From Pseudescherichia sp039594205 (GTDB lineage: Bacteria > Pseudomonadota > Gammaproteobacteria > Enterobacterales > Enterobacteriaceae): 15,544 nucleotides of DNA. Numbering within the stretch: position 1 is the stretch's first letter; every line of letters starts with the position of its first letter. A program made the translations under genes and the position numbers. This document shows positions 6,985 to 13,412 of the stretch, piece by piece. The notes beneath the pieces were generated by a model. The model worked only from the letters and a program-made list of their open reading frames with translations, was not told the origin of the DNA and ran no database searches. The stretch lies in the NCBI GenBank assembly GCA_039594205.1, contig JBCNNW010000096.1, positions 1 to 15,544 of the forward strand, in the 5' to 3' direction.

Positions 6985-7713
6985 TCAGTGAGATAAGTAG
7001 TTTTTAAACGCATCGGTCTGCGGTGCGGTAAAGGTGCTGGCATCGCCCTGTTCGACAATATAGCCATTTTCCATATACACCACACGGCTGGCGGTTTTAC
7101 GCGCCACTTCAACTTCGTGAGTCACAATAACCTGGGTAATTTTGGTCTGCGCCAGCTCGCGAATAATACTGACGATCTGCGCGGTGATCTCCGGATCCAG
7201 CGCGGCCGTCGGCTCGTCAAACAGCAGCACCTGCGGCTCCATCATCAGCGCTCGGGCAATGGCCACGCGCTGCTGCTGACCGCCGGAGAGGTGCAGAGGA
7301 TAGCGATCGCTGTAGGGTTTCAGGCGCAGACGCTCCAGCAGCTTATCGGCCCGGGCATGGGCCTGCTCTTTGCTCAGGCCCAGCACGCGGCAGGGCGCTT
7401 CAATCAGGTTCTGCACCACGGTCAGATGCGGCCAGAGATTGTACTGCTGAAACACCATGCCGACGTTTTGCCGCAGCTCGCGGATCGCTTTATCAGAGGG
7501 CGTTTTGGCAAAATCGAAATTGTTACCGGCGATGCTCAGGGTGCCGGAGCGCGGCATCTCCAGCAGGTTGAGCACCCGCAGCAGCGAGCTTTTGCCTGCG
7601 CCGCTTGGGCCAAGCAGGACCAGCGTCTCGCCCTCGGGGCAGTCGAGTGTGATATCAAACAGCGCCTGATGTGCGCCGTAGAAGCAGTTAATGCCGTTTA
7701 ATTTAATACTCAT
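6985..7713 (-). CDS. artP: Arginine ABC transporter ATP-binding protein ArtP
   Basis: ATPase that powers ArtQ/ArtM-mediated arginine uptake from the cytoplasmic face. It has 242 residues. Walker A is GPSGAGKS at 35-42, the Q-loop lies around residues 88-90 (VFQQYN), the ABC signature LSGGQ is at 142-146, Walker B LLFDE is at 163-167, and the switch histidine is His199 in VTHE. All catalytic residues are present. The frame runs 20 codons further upstream, but those codons overlap the promoter and one ARG box; the ATG at 7713 gives the family N-terminus MSIKLNGINCFYG. The ribosome binding site is weak. It is the first gene of artPIQM. Confidence 0.97.
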   Translation of the reverse strand: MSIKLNGINCFYGAHQALFDITLDCPEGETLVLLGPSGAGKSSLLRVLNLLEMPRSGTLSIAGNNFDFAKTPSDKAIRELRQNVGMVFQQYNLWPHLTVVQNLIEAPCRVLGLSKEQAHARADKLLERLRLKPYSDRYPLHLSGGQQQRVAIARALMMEPQVLLFDEPTAALDPEITAQIVSIIRELAQTKITQVIVTHEVEVARKTASRVVYMENGYIVEQGDASTFTAPQTDAFKNYLSH

Positions 7714-7756
7714 CGAGGCAATCTGATAGCAATTGAGGCCGCAAATAGTAACGTTG

Positions 7757-7795
7757 ACAGAATAGTTATGCAATATTTATGCGTTAAAACTTAAC
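7757..7795 (-). promoter_or_regulatory. Paired ARG boxes overlapping the artPIQM promoter
   Basis: Two 18-bp ArgR-type sites, 7757-7774 and 7778-7795, are 3 bp apart. On the minus strand the first contains TGCATAACTATTCT, a good match to TGAATNNNNATTCA; the second (TAAGTTTTAACGCA core) is weaker. They cover the candidate -35/-10 of the operon, so arginine repression by promoter occlusion is likely. Confidence 0.7.
7759..7787 (-). promoter_or_regulatory. Candidate sigma-70 promoter of artPIQM
   Basis: On the minus strand TTAACG (7787-7782, 4/6 match to TTGACA) and TATTCT (7764-7759, 4/6 match to TATAAT) are spaced by 17 bp. The start of transcription would be near 7752, about 40 bases before artP. 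It lies wholly within the ARG box pair. Confidence 0.5.
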
Positions 7796-7798
7796 TAC

Positions 7799-7847
7799 AG
7801 GCCGTCTTCCACCTTAAAAATAGCACAAAATCGCGGAAGGCCGGCCT
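7799..7847 (-). terminator. Imperfect inverted repeat between ybjP and the art promoter
   Basis: AGGCCG at 7799-7804 and CTTCC at 7806-7810 can pair with GGAAG at 7835-7839 and CGGCCT at 7842-7847 across a 24-base AT-rich loop. The right arm contains a self-complementary 10-mer, AGGCCGGCCT. It starts 11 bases beyond the ybjP stop and may end ybjP transcription before the art operon; there is no clear U-tract. Confidence 0.35.
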
Positions 7848-7857
7848 GCACAGAGTA

Positions 7858-8376
7858 TTAGCGGTGCTCAATTGACTGGCGCAGCGATCCTGCCGGAGCA
7901 TGAACGCTGCCGCCGAGATAGCGCACGTCATCTACCGCCCAGCACTGACCTTCACGCACCATCAGCACCTCATCCAGCCAGCGCTGGTTGCCCTGGGTTA
8001 GCTCTACGCGCAGCGGAATGTTACGCGCGTCGGTATTGGGGATCGTTGAGGCGCTGGCGACCGTAGCGGTCTGGGCTGGCGTGGCGCGGCTGGAGAAGGG
8101 ATCGGCGCTCAGCAGGGCGCTATTGCGGCTATCGCGGGAGGCGGCGGTGAGCATCGCGGCGAGGTCGTCGCTGAGGTAGGGGCGCAGCGCGGTCAGATCG
8201 TTACTGCGGTGCTGGATGCGGTAGTCGTAAAACTGCTGCGCCACGGCATCGGGACCGCCTGCCACGCAGGGACCGCTACGCGTGCCGATATCCTTGAATG
8301 CGGGCGTCACGGGAGTGGTGCAGGCGGTGAGCACCAGCGCACAGGGCGCAATGACGGATAGAAAAGAGTAGCGCAT
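7858..8376 (-). CDS. ybjP: YbjP-family lipoprotein of unknown function
   Basis: Predicted outer-membrane lipoprotein of 172 residues. The signal peptide ends in a lipobox LTAC with the lipidated cysteine at residue 19; the following residues are threonines, not aspartate, so sorting to the outer membrane by Lol is expected. The mature part carries a DUF3828-like domain similar to E. coli YbjP (GGPDAVAQQFYDYRI, LRPYLSDDL, GQCWAVDDVRYLGG). I chose the ATG at 8376 because it gives the lipoprotein signal directly and has AAGGAA 6-8 bases upstream; the longer frame adds 28 residues unlike a signal peptide. It is divergent from amiD with a 108-base gap. Function is unknown. Confidence 0.9.
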   Translation of the reverse strand: MRYSFLSVIAPCALVLTACTTPVTPAFKDIGTRSGPCVAGGPDAVAQQFYDYRIQHRSNDLTALRPYLSDDLAAMLTAASRDSRNSALLSADPFSSRATPAQTATVASASTIPNTDARNIPLRVELTQGNQRWLDEVLMVREGQCWAVDDVRYLGGSVHAPAGSLRQSIEHR

Positions 8377-8484
8377 AATGATTTCCTTATAAGCTAACGA
8401 CATGTGTATAGTTTTATCAATCATAGCCCTGGCCGTTTGATTATGCATCGCTTGTGGCATCGAAGGTTAAAAAGGAGAGTAAAG
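8377..8484. other. Divergent intergenic region ybjP/amiD
   Basis: This 108-base region must carry promoters for both genes. A TATAGT (8407-8412, plus strand) is a possible amiD -10, but I see no matching -35. In E. coli K-12 the ybjQ gene lies between ybjP and amiD; no remnant of it is visible here. Confidence 0.5.
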
Positions 8485-9366
8485 ATGCGGCTATTTCCCG
8501 CCCCTATGCCGCAGCCGGCGTGGCAACGATTCTGGCTGTTGATGTTGGCCCTGCTGCTTACCGGTTGTGCAAGCAAGAAGAGCGAGATAAGTGACAAGGG
8601 CGTGGTGAAGAAGGTGAGCTATGATCTGGATACCCAGCGTCGGGCTCAGGCGGCTTACCCACGAATCAAAGTGCTGGTGATCCACTACACGGCGGGCGAT
8701 TTCGATACCTCTCTTACCACCCTGACGGACAGAGATGTCAGCGCCCACTACCTGATCCCTGAACATCCGCCGGTTCACAACGGTAAGCCGCGCATCTGGC
8801 AGCTGGTGCCCGAGGACCAGCTGGCGTGGCACGCCGGTGTGAGCTACTGGCGGGGCGCAACGCGGATTAACGATACCTCAATCGGCATTGAGCTGGAGAA
8901 CCACGGCTGGCAGAAGATAGGCAGAGAGAAAGACTTTACCCCCTTTGCTGCGGATCAAATTGCCGCGCTAATACCGCTGGCGAAGGATATCATTAATAGT
9001 TACAACATACTTCCTGCTAACGTCGTGGCACACTCAGACGTCGCGCCCCAGCGCAAAGTCGATCCCGGTCCGCTGTTTCCGTGGCGTGAGCTGGCCGCGC
9101 AGGGGATCGGTGCCTGGCCGGACGCTCAGCGCGTAACCTTCTACCTCAACGGGCGCGCACCATCGCAGCGTGTCGATAGCGCAACCCTGCTGGATGTGCT
9201 CTACCGTTACGGCTATGAGGTGGTGCCGGGCATGACGTTAGCCCAGCAGAAGCGAGTGATTATGGCCTTCCAGATGCACTTCCGCCCGGCGCGCTATGAC
9301 GGCGTCGCCGATGCGGAAACCCTGGCCATCGCCAATGCGCTGCTGGAGAAGTACGGCCAGGGTTAG
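8485..9366 (+). CDS. amiD: N-acetylmuramoyl-L-alanine amidase AmiD, outer-membrane lipoprotein
   Basis: Zinc amidase of the Amidase_2 (AmpD-like) family that cleaves the MurNAc-L-Ala bond in peptidoglycan and anhydro-muropeptides, anchored at the inner face of the outer membrane. It has 293 residues from this ATG, which has an excellent AAAGGAGAG site upstream. The lipobox LLTGC puts the lipidated cysteine at residue 28, so the signal is about 11 residues longer than in E. coli, with a proline-rich start (MRLFPAPMPQPAWQR). Zinc ligands correspond to His67 (VIHYTAG), His183 (VVAHSD) and Asp193; Glu136 (GIELEN) and Lys191 complete the active site. A C-terminal peptidoglycan-binding helical domain occupies about residues 205-290. 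An in-frame upstream extension exists but lacks a ribosome binding site. Confidence 0.93.
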   Translation: MRLFPAPMPQPAWQRFWLLMLALLLTGCASKKSEISDKGVVKKVSYDLDTQRRAQAAYPRIKVLVIHYTAGDFDTSLTTLTDRDVSAHYLIPEHPPVHNGKPRIWQLVPEDQLAWHAGVSYWRGATRINDTSIGIELENHGWQKIGREKDFTPFAADQIAALIPLAKDIINSYNILPANVVAHSDVAPQRKVDPGPLFPWRELAAQGIGAWPDAQRVTFYLNGRAPSQRVDSATLLDVLYRYGYEVVPGMTLAQQKRVIMAFQMHFRPARYDGVADAETLAIANALLEKYGQG

Positions 9367-9368
9367 GC

Positions 9369-10382
9369 TTAGCGGTGCAGCTTGCCGTGATCCTTTAACC
9401 ACAGGGCGGTGCGCCGGATCCCCTCATCCAGCGTGACCAGCGGCGCGTAGCCCAGCTCGTCGCGGGCGCGGGTGGTGTCGAGAGTAAAGTCAAAGTTCAG
9501 CTTCGATACGCCGTAGTGGGTCAGAGCAGGCTCTTTGGCCCGCTTGTCACAGAAGCGCTCCATGCTGCGGGCGATGATATCCAGCATCGGGTAGGGCACC
9601 GAGCGGATGCGGCAGTGGATCTCCAGCTCGTCAATCAGCCGCTGAACGATGCTGCGCAGGGTACGGCGCTCGCCGTTGGTAATGTTGTAGGCGCGGCCGG
9701 AGGGCAGCGCGTCACAGGTTTCCTGGCTGGCGAGCCACATGGCGTGTACCGCATTCTCGAAGTAGGTCATGTCCACTAAGGCATCGCCACCGCGCGGCAG
9801 CAGCACGCTGCGGTAGTGGTGCATCATCTGCGCCAGCCGGGGAATAAACACCTTATCGTGCGGGCCAAACAGGCTCTGCGGCCGCAGGATGGTAAAGCGG
9901 GTGTTGGGGTTGGCCTGGGCCAGAAGCTGGATCACCTCTTCGGCAGCGGCTTTGCTGCGGGCAAACTCGTTGGCAAAACGCGCCGGGCGAAAGTTCTCGT
10001 CGATATCATGGTGGTGATGATAATCGAAATAGAGCGACGGGGATGAGACATGAATAAAGTTGCGCACGCCCCAGGCCACGGCCCACTCACCGAGGCGGCG
10101 GGTTGCCCGGACGTTGGCGAGATCGAAGGCCTCCTGAGTACCCCAGGGCGAGGTAAAGCTGGAGCAGTGCCAGAGCGTGTCGACGCCGGCCAGCATCACT
10201 TTTGCCTGAGAAGAGACAAGCTGGGTGAGATCGGCCTGGACGAACTCCGCGCCCATCTTTTGCAGCAGCTTGCCCATCGCCTCATTGCGACCGCTTGCTC
10301 TGACGCTCATGCCTCTCTGACGCAGATACTCGACCGCGTTACGGCCTAAACCGCTGGTTGCGCCGGTGACCAGAACCTTCAT
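9369..10382 (-). CDS. ybjS: YbjS, extended SDR / NAD-dependent epimerase-like protein
   Basis: Rossmann-fold protein of the extended short-chain dehydrogenase/epimerase family with 337 residues, the E. coli YbjS length. The nucleotide-binding motif GATSGLG is at residues 7-13, and the catalytic-type serines are at 113-114 (HVSSPSLYFDY). The position of the usual YxxxK tyrosine is Phe140, with Lys144 retained (FARSK). A run of four histidines follows at 122-125. Later family segments include RPQSLFGPHDKVF and NITNGE. Substrate and reaction are unknown. I chose ATG 10382 because it begins right before the first beta strand (MKVLVTG); the 21 extra upstream codons are unlike the family. Its 3' end is 2 bases from the amiD stop. 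In K-12 ybjT lies between this gene and ltaE; it is absent here. Confidence 0.92.
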   Translation of the reverse strand: MKVLVTGATSGLGRNAVEYLRQRGMSVRASGRNEAMGKLLQKMGAEFVQADLTQLVSSQAKVMLAGVDTLWHCSSFTSPWGTQEAFDLANVRATRRLGEWAVAWGVRNFIHVSSPSLYFDYHHHHDIDENFRPARFANEFARSKAAAEEVIQLLAQANPNTRFTILRPQSLFGPHDKVFIPRLAQMMHHYRSVLLPRGGDALVDMTYFENAVHAMWLASQETCDALPSGRAYNITNGERRTLRSIVQRLIDELEIHCRIRSVPYPMLDIIARSMERFCDKRAKEPALTHYGVSKLNFDFTLDTTRARDELGYAPLVTLDEGIRRTALWLKDHGKLHR

Positions 10383-10453
10383 AGCAATCCACTGTGTTGA
10401 AAAGAATTTCGTGCGCATTCTTCCGTGAATTACGCCGCTATGCAATGGAAAGA

Positions 10454-10490
10454 TGACAGATTAAAGCCCAATTTCGGACTTAATCTGTCA
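10454..10490. repeat. 11-bp perfect inverted repeat between ltaE and ybjS
   Basis: TGACAGATTAA at 10454-10464 and its exact complement TTAATCTGTCA at 10480-10490 flank a 15-base centre. The repeat lies 14 bases beyond the ltaE stop and about 70 bases before ybjS. It could be a terminator-like hairpin after ltaE (U-tract poor) or an operator for ybjS. Confidence 0.6.
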
Positions 10491-10504
10491 AATATTCTAT
10501 GCCC

Positions 10505-11506
10505 TTAACGTTTCAGGAACGCCTGCCAGTGGCTAACCAGCTCTTCCAGCTGTGCGCGACTGACGTCAAGATGGGTAACGATGCGGGTGATTGGTGATGC
10601 GTTGAGCAACACGCCGCGCGCCTGCATAAACTCGCCGAGAGCCGCCGCGTTCTGCTCGCCCACGCGAACGAACAGCATATTGGTATCGTGGCGCATAACG
10701 TCAGCGCCAATTTCCTGCAGCTGCGCCGCCAGCCATGCGGCATTAGCGTGATCCTCTTGCAGACGCTCAATGTTGTTCTTCAGCGCAAACAGACCCGCTG
10801 CCGCCAGGAATCCCGCCTGGCGCATGCCGCCGCCGGTCATCTTCCGCCAGCGGTTAGCGCGCTTAATATACTCATGGCTACCAACCAGCAGCGAGCCAAC
10901 CGGCGTGCCGAGGCCTTTTGAGAGGCAGATGGTAAAGGTATCGCAGTACTGGGTAATCTCTTTTAACGGACAGCCATACTCGACTACCGCATTGAAAATA
11001 CGTGCCCCGTCAACGTGCAGCGCCAGGCCTCGCTCGCGGGTAAAGTGCCACGCCTCAGCGAGGTATTCACGCGGCAGCACCTTGCCGTTATGGGTATTCT
11101 CTAAGCTCAGCAGGCGCGTACGAGCGAAGTGAATATCGTCCGGCTTGATCTTCGCCGCCACCTTATCCAGCGGCAGCGAGCCGTCCGGGCTGGCGTCGAT
11201 AGGCTGAGGCTGAATGCTGCCCAGTACCGCTGCACCGCCGGCCTCGTAAAGATAGTTATGCGCGCCCTGACCGACGATATACTCTTCGCCACGCTCGCAG
11301 TGGCTGAGCAGCGCCACCAGATTCGCCTGGGTGCCGGTAGGCAGGAACAGCGCCGCCTCTTTGCCCGCAAGCTCGGCGGCGTAGCGCTGCAGTTCATTAA
11401 CGGTGGGATCGTCACCATACACGTCGTCCCCGACCGGGGCGGCCATCATCGCTTTCAGCATGGCGCGGCTCGGTCGGGTCACGGTATCACTACGTAAATC
11501 AATCAC
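10505..11506 (-). CDS. ltaE: Low-specificity L-threonine aldolase LtaE
   Basis: PLP-dependent fold-type I enzyme that splits L-allo-threonine and L-threonine to glycine and acetaldehyde; it also acts on related beta-hydroxy amino acids. It has 333 residues, as in E. coli. The PLP lysine is Lys197 in CLSKGLGTPVGS. Also visible are His83 (GAHNY), which stacks on the cofactor, and HVDGAR at 164-169 with Asp166 and Arg169 for PLP and substrate. The N-terminus MIDLRSDTVTRP is characteristic. The start codon is GTG, behind AAGGAAG. It begins 38 bases after the poxB stop on the same strand, and a hairpin covers its ribosome binding site. In K-12 ltaE is cotranscribed with poxB, which the spacing here also suggests. 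Confidence 0.96.
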   Translation of the reverse strand: MIDLRSDTVTRPSRAMLKAMMAAPVGDDVYGDDPTVNELQRYAAELAGKEAALFLPTGTQANLVALLSHCERGEEYIVGQGAHNYLYEAGGAAVLGSIQPQPIDASPDGSLPLDKVAAKIKPDDIHFARTRLLSLENTHNGKVLPREYLAEAWHFTRERGLALHVDGARIFNAVVEYGCPLKEITQYCDTFTICLSKGLGTPVGSLLVGSHEYIKRANRWRKMTGGGMRQAGFLAAAGLFALKNNIERLQEDHANAAWLAAQLQEIGADVMRHDTNMLFVRVGEQNAAALGEFMQARGVLLNASPITRIVTHLDVSRAQLEELVSHWQAFLKR

Positions 11507-11537
11507 GGCACTTCCTTATCATCTTCAGGATCGTGCC
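11507..11537 (-). promoter_or_regulatory. Hairpin that may mask the ltaE ribosome binding site
   Basis: In the poxB-ltaE mRNA, GGCAC then TCCT (11537-11533, 11530-... in the AGGA/TCCT arms 11527-11530 and 11513-11516) can pair with AGGA and GTGCC (ending at 11507) with a 10-base loop and a small asymmetric bulge. The 3' arm contains most of the AAGGAAG site and ends directly at the GTG start. It lies wholly between the poxB stop and ltaE. Confidence 0.4.
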
Positions 11538-11544
11538 CTCTGTT

Positions 11545-13263
11545 TTACCTGAGCCAGTTGGTTTTCGCCAGCTCCACAACCTCGTCGCCGCGACCGTTGA
11601 TAATGGCCCGCAGCATATAGAGACTGAAACCTTTAGCCTGCTCAAGCTTGATCTGTGGCGGAATGGAAAGCTCCTCTTTTGCCACCGTCACGTCTACCAG
11701 CACCGGGCCCTCGGTGGCGAAGGCACGCTGCAGGGCGCTGTCAACGTCGGCGGACTTCTCGACGCGGATACCGGTAATGCCGCACGCCTCTGCGATGCGG
11801 GCGAAGTTGGTCTCATGCAGATCGGTGCCGTCCGTCAGATACCCCCCGGCCTTCATCTCCATCGCCACAAAGCCCAGCACGCTGTTGTTAAAGACGATGA
11901 TTTTGACTGGCAGATTCATCTGCGCCAGCGAGAGAAAATCGCCCATCAGCATGCTGAAGCCGCCGTCGCCGCACATTGCCACCACCTGGCGGTCAGGATG
12001 TGTGGCCTGCGCCCCCAGCGCCTGCGGCATGGCGTTAGCCATCGAGCCGTGGTTGAACGAGCCAAGCAGGCGACGCTTGCCGTTCATCTTCAGATAGCGG
12101 GCGGCCCACACCGTTGGCGTCCCGACGTCGCAGGTGAAGATGGCGTCATCATCGGCAAAGTCGCTGATCCGCTGGGCGAGGTATTGCGGGTGAATAACCT
12201 TGCTGCTGGGCTTCGCCAGGTCGTCCAGGCCTTTACGGGCGTCGAGGTAGTCTTCCAGCGCTTTATCAAGGAAGCGGCGGTCGGTTTTCTCCTCCAGGTG
12301 CGGCAGCAGGGCGGCCAGCGTGGCTTTGATATCGCCCACCAGCGCCATATCCACCCTGCTGTGCGCGCCAATGCTGGCCGGGTTGATATCGATCTGGATA
12401 ATTTTGGCATCGGTGGGGTAGAAGGCCCGATAGGGGAACTGGGTGCCGAGCAAGACCACCGTATCGGCGTTCATCATGGCATGGAAGCCGGAGGAGAAGC
12501 CGATCAGCCCGGTCATCCCGACGTCGTAGGGGTTGTCGTACTCCACGTGCTCTTTGCCACGCATGGCATGGATAATCGGTGCCTTCAGCTTCTCCGCAAA
12601 GGCAAGCAGCTCGTCGTGCGCTCCGGCACAGCCACTACCGCACATCAGGGCGATATTGCTGGAGTAGCGCAGCAGCTGGGCGAGCTTTTGTAACTCCGTT
12701 TCGGCGGGGGTCACCACCGGCTGCGGAGCGCTATACCAGTGGCTGCTGGCGCTCTCCGGCGCAGGCTTTAGCGCCACATCGCCAGGCAGGACGATCACCG
12801 AGACGCCGCGATTGAGGATCGCCTTACGCATGGCGATGGCTAATACCTGCGGGATCTGCTCCGGGCTGGAGACCAGCTCGCAGTAGTGGCTGCATTCGCG
12901 GAACAGCTCCTGCGGGTGGGTCTCCTGGAAGTAGCCGCTGCCAATTTCGCTGGAGGGAATATGTGCCGCAATCGCCACCACCGGCACGTGGTTGCGGTGG
13001 CAGTCAAAGAGGCCGTTGATCAGATGCAGGTTGCCTGGCCCGCATGAGCCTGCACACACCGCCAGCTCGCCCGTCAGCTGCGCCTCTGCCCCGGCGGCAA
13101 AGGCGGCTACCTCTTCATGACGGGTCGACATCCATTCGATAGTGCCCATCTTGTTCAGGCTATCGCTCAGGCCATTCAGTGAATCCCCGGTAACGCCCCA
13201 GATGCGTTTTACCCCGGCCTGCTCCAGCGTTTTGGCGATATAAGCGGCGACGGTTTGTTTCAT
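11545..13263 (-). CDS. poxB: Pyruvate dehydrogenase (quinone) / pyruvate oxidase PoxB
   Basis: Peripheral membrane flavoenzyme that oxidatively decarboxylates pyruvate to acetate and CO2, passing electrons to ubiquinone. It has 572 residues, the E. coli length. The TPP-activating Glu50 is present (STRHEEVAAF), and the TPP/Mg motif runs from GDGG at 432-435 to NN at 459-460. The central FAD-binding domain is at about 180-340. The C-terminal amphipathic lipid-binding peptide (about 550-572, ending ELAKTNWLR) is intact, so activation by membrane binding should be retained. I chose ATG 13263 (MKQTVAAYIAKTLEQ) with TGGAGA upstream; the longer frame runs into the promoter. A sigma-S-type -10 upstream fits known stationary-phase expression. 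ltaE follows 38 bases downstream. Confidence 0.97.
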   Translation of the reverse strand: MKQTVAAYIAKTLEQAGVKRIWGVTGDSLNGLSDSLNKMGTIEWMSTRHEEVAAFAAGAEAQLTGELAVCAGSCGPGNLHLINGLFDCHRNHVPVVAIAAHIPSSEIGSGYFQETHPQELFRECSHYCELVSSPEQIPQVLAIAMRKAILNRGVSVIVLPGDVALKPAPESASSHWYSAPQPVVTPAETELQKLAQLLRYSSNIALMCGSGCAGAHDELLAFAEKLKAPIIHAMRGKEHVEYDNPYDVGMTGLIGFSSGFHAMMNADTVVLLGTQFPYRAFYPTDAKIIQIDINPASIGAHSRVDMALVGDIKATLAALLPHLEEKTDRRFLDKALEDYLDARKGLDDLAKPSSKVIHPQYLAQRISDFADDDAIFTCDVGTPTVWAARYLKMNGKRRLLGSFNHGSMANAMPQALGAQATHPDRQVVAMCGDGGFSMLMGDFLSLAQMNLPVKIIVFNNSVLGFVAMEMKAGGYLTDGTDLHETNFARIAEACGITGIRVEKSADVDSALQRAFATEGPVLVDVTVAKEELSIPPQIKLEQAKGFSLYMLRAIINGRGDEVVELAKTNWLR

Positions 13264-13294
13264 CTTGTCATCTCCATTTTGTGATGTTGGTAAC

Positions 13295-13303
13295 AAGCTT
13301 AGA
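13295..13303 (-). promoter_or_regulatory. Sigma-S-type -10 element of poxB
   Basis: On the minus strand this reads TCTAAGCTT, a close match to the sigma-S extended -10 consensus KCTAYRCTT. It would start transcription near 13288 and give a leader of about 25 bases. E. coli poxB is known to depend on RpoS, with a short leader, which agrees well. Confidence 0.65.
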
Positions 13304-13412
13304 TGAAAAAGAGCAAACGAAGCGCCGTTGCCCCTTTATTCGCTGTGGCTTTTCGGTAACTAAACGTAAGATGATTTTTGCCGATGGGTAATGAAAACAG
13401 GAATCATTTCAA
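13304..13412. other. Rest of the divergent poxB/doxX intergenic region
   Basis: About 110 bases upstream of both genes. For the plus-strand doxX gene a TAAGAT at 13367-13372 is a possible -10, without a convincing -35. No operator, repeat or small gene was recognised. Confidence 0.4.

Noticed and set aside
4258..7701. Several plus-strand open frames of 130-200 codons opposite artJ, artM, artQ, artI and artP
   Set aside because: All are antisense to conserved transporter genes, lack family resemblance and show the same shadow composition.
7714..7773. Twenty extra N-terminal codons for ArtP
   Set aside because: They overlap an ARG box and the predicted promoter and are unlike the family N-terminus; the ATG at 7713 is preferred.
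10402..10422. Short inverted repeat AAGAAT-N9-ATTCTT upstream of ybjS
   Set aside because: Only 6 bp, AT-rich and imperfectly placed; a chance occurrence is likely.
11533..12693. A 386-codon open frame on the plus strand, opposite poxB
   Set aside because: It lies wholly antisense to the intact, conserved poxB, has no recognisable domain, and has a composition (many His, Arg, Gln, Val) typical of shadows of GC-rich genes.
13264..13296. Eleven extra N-terminal codons for PoxB
   Set aside because: They run into the sigma-S-type -10 element and the predicted transcript start; the 572-residue form matches the known protein.
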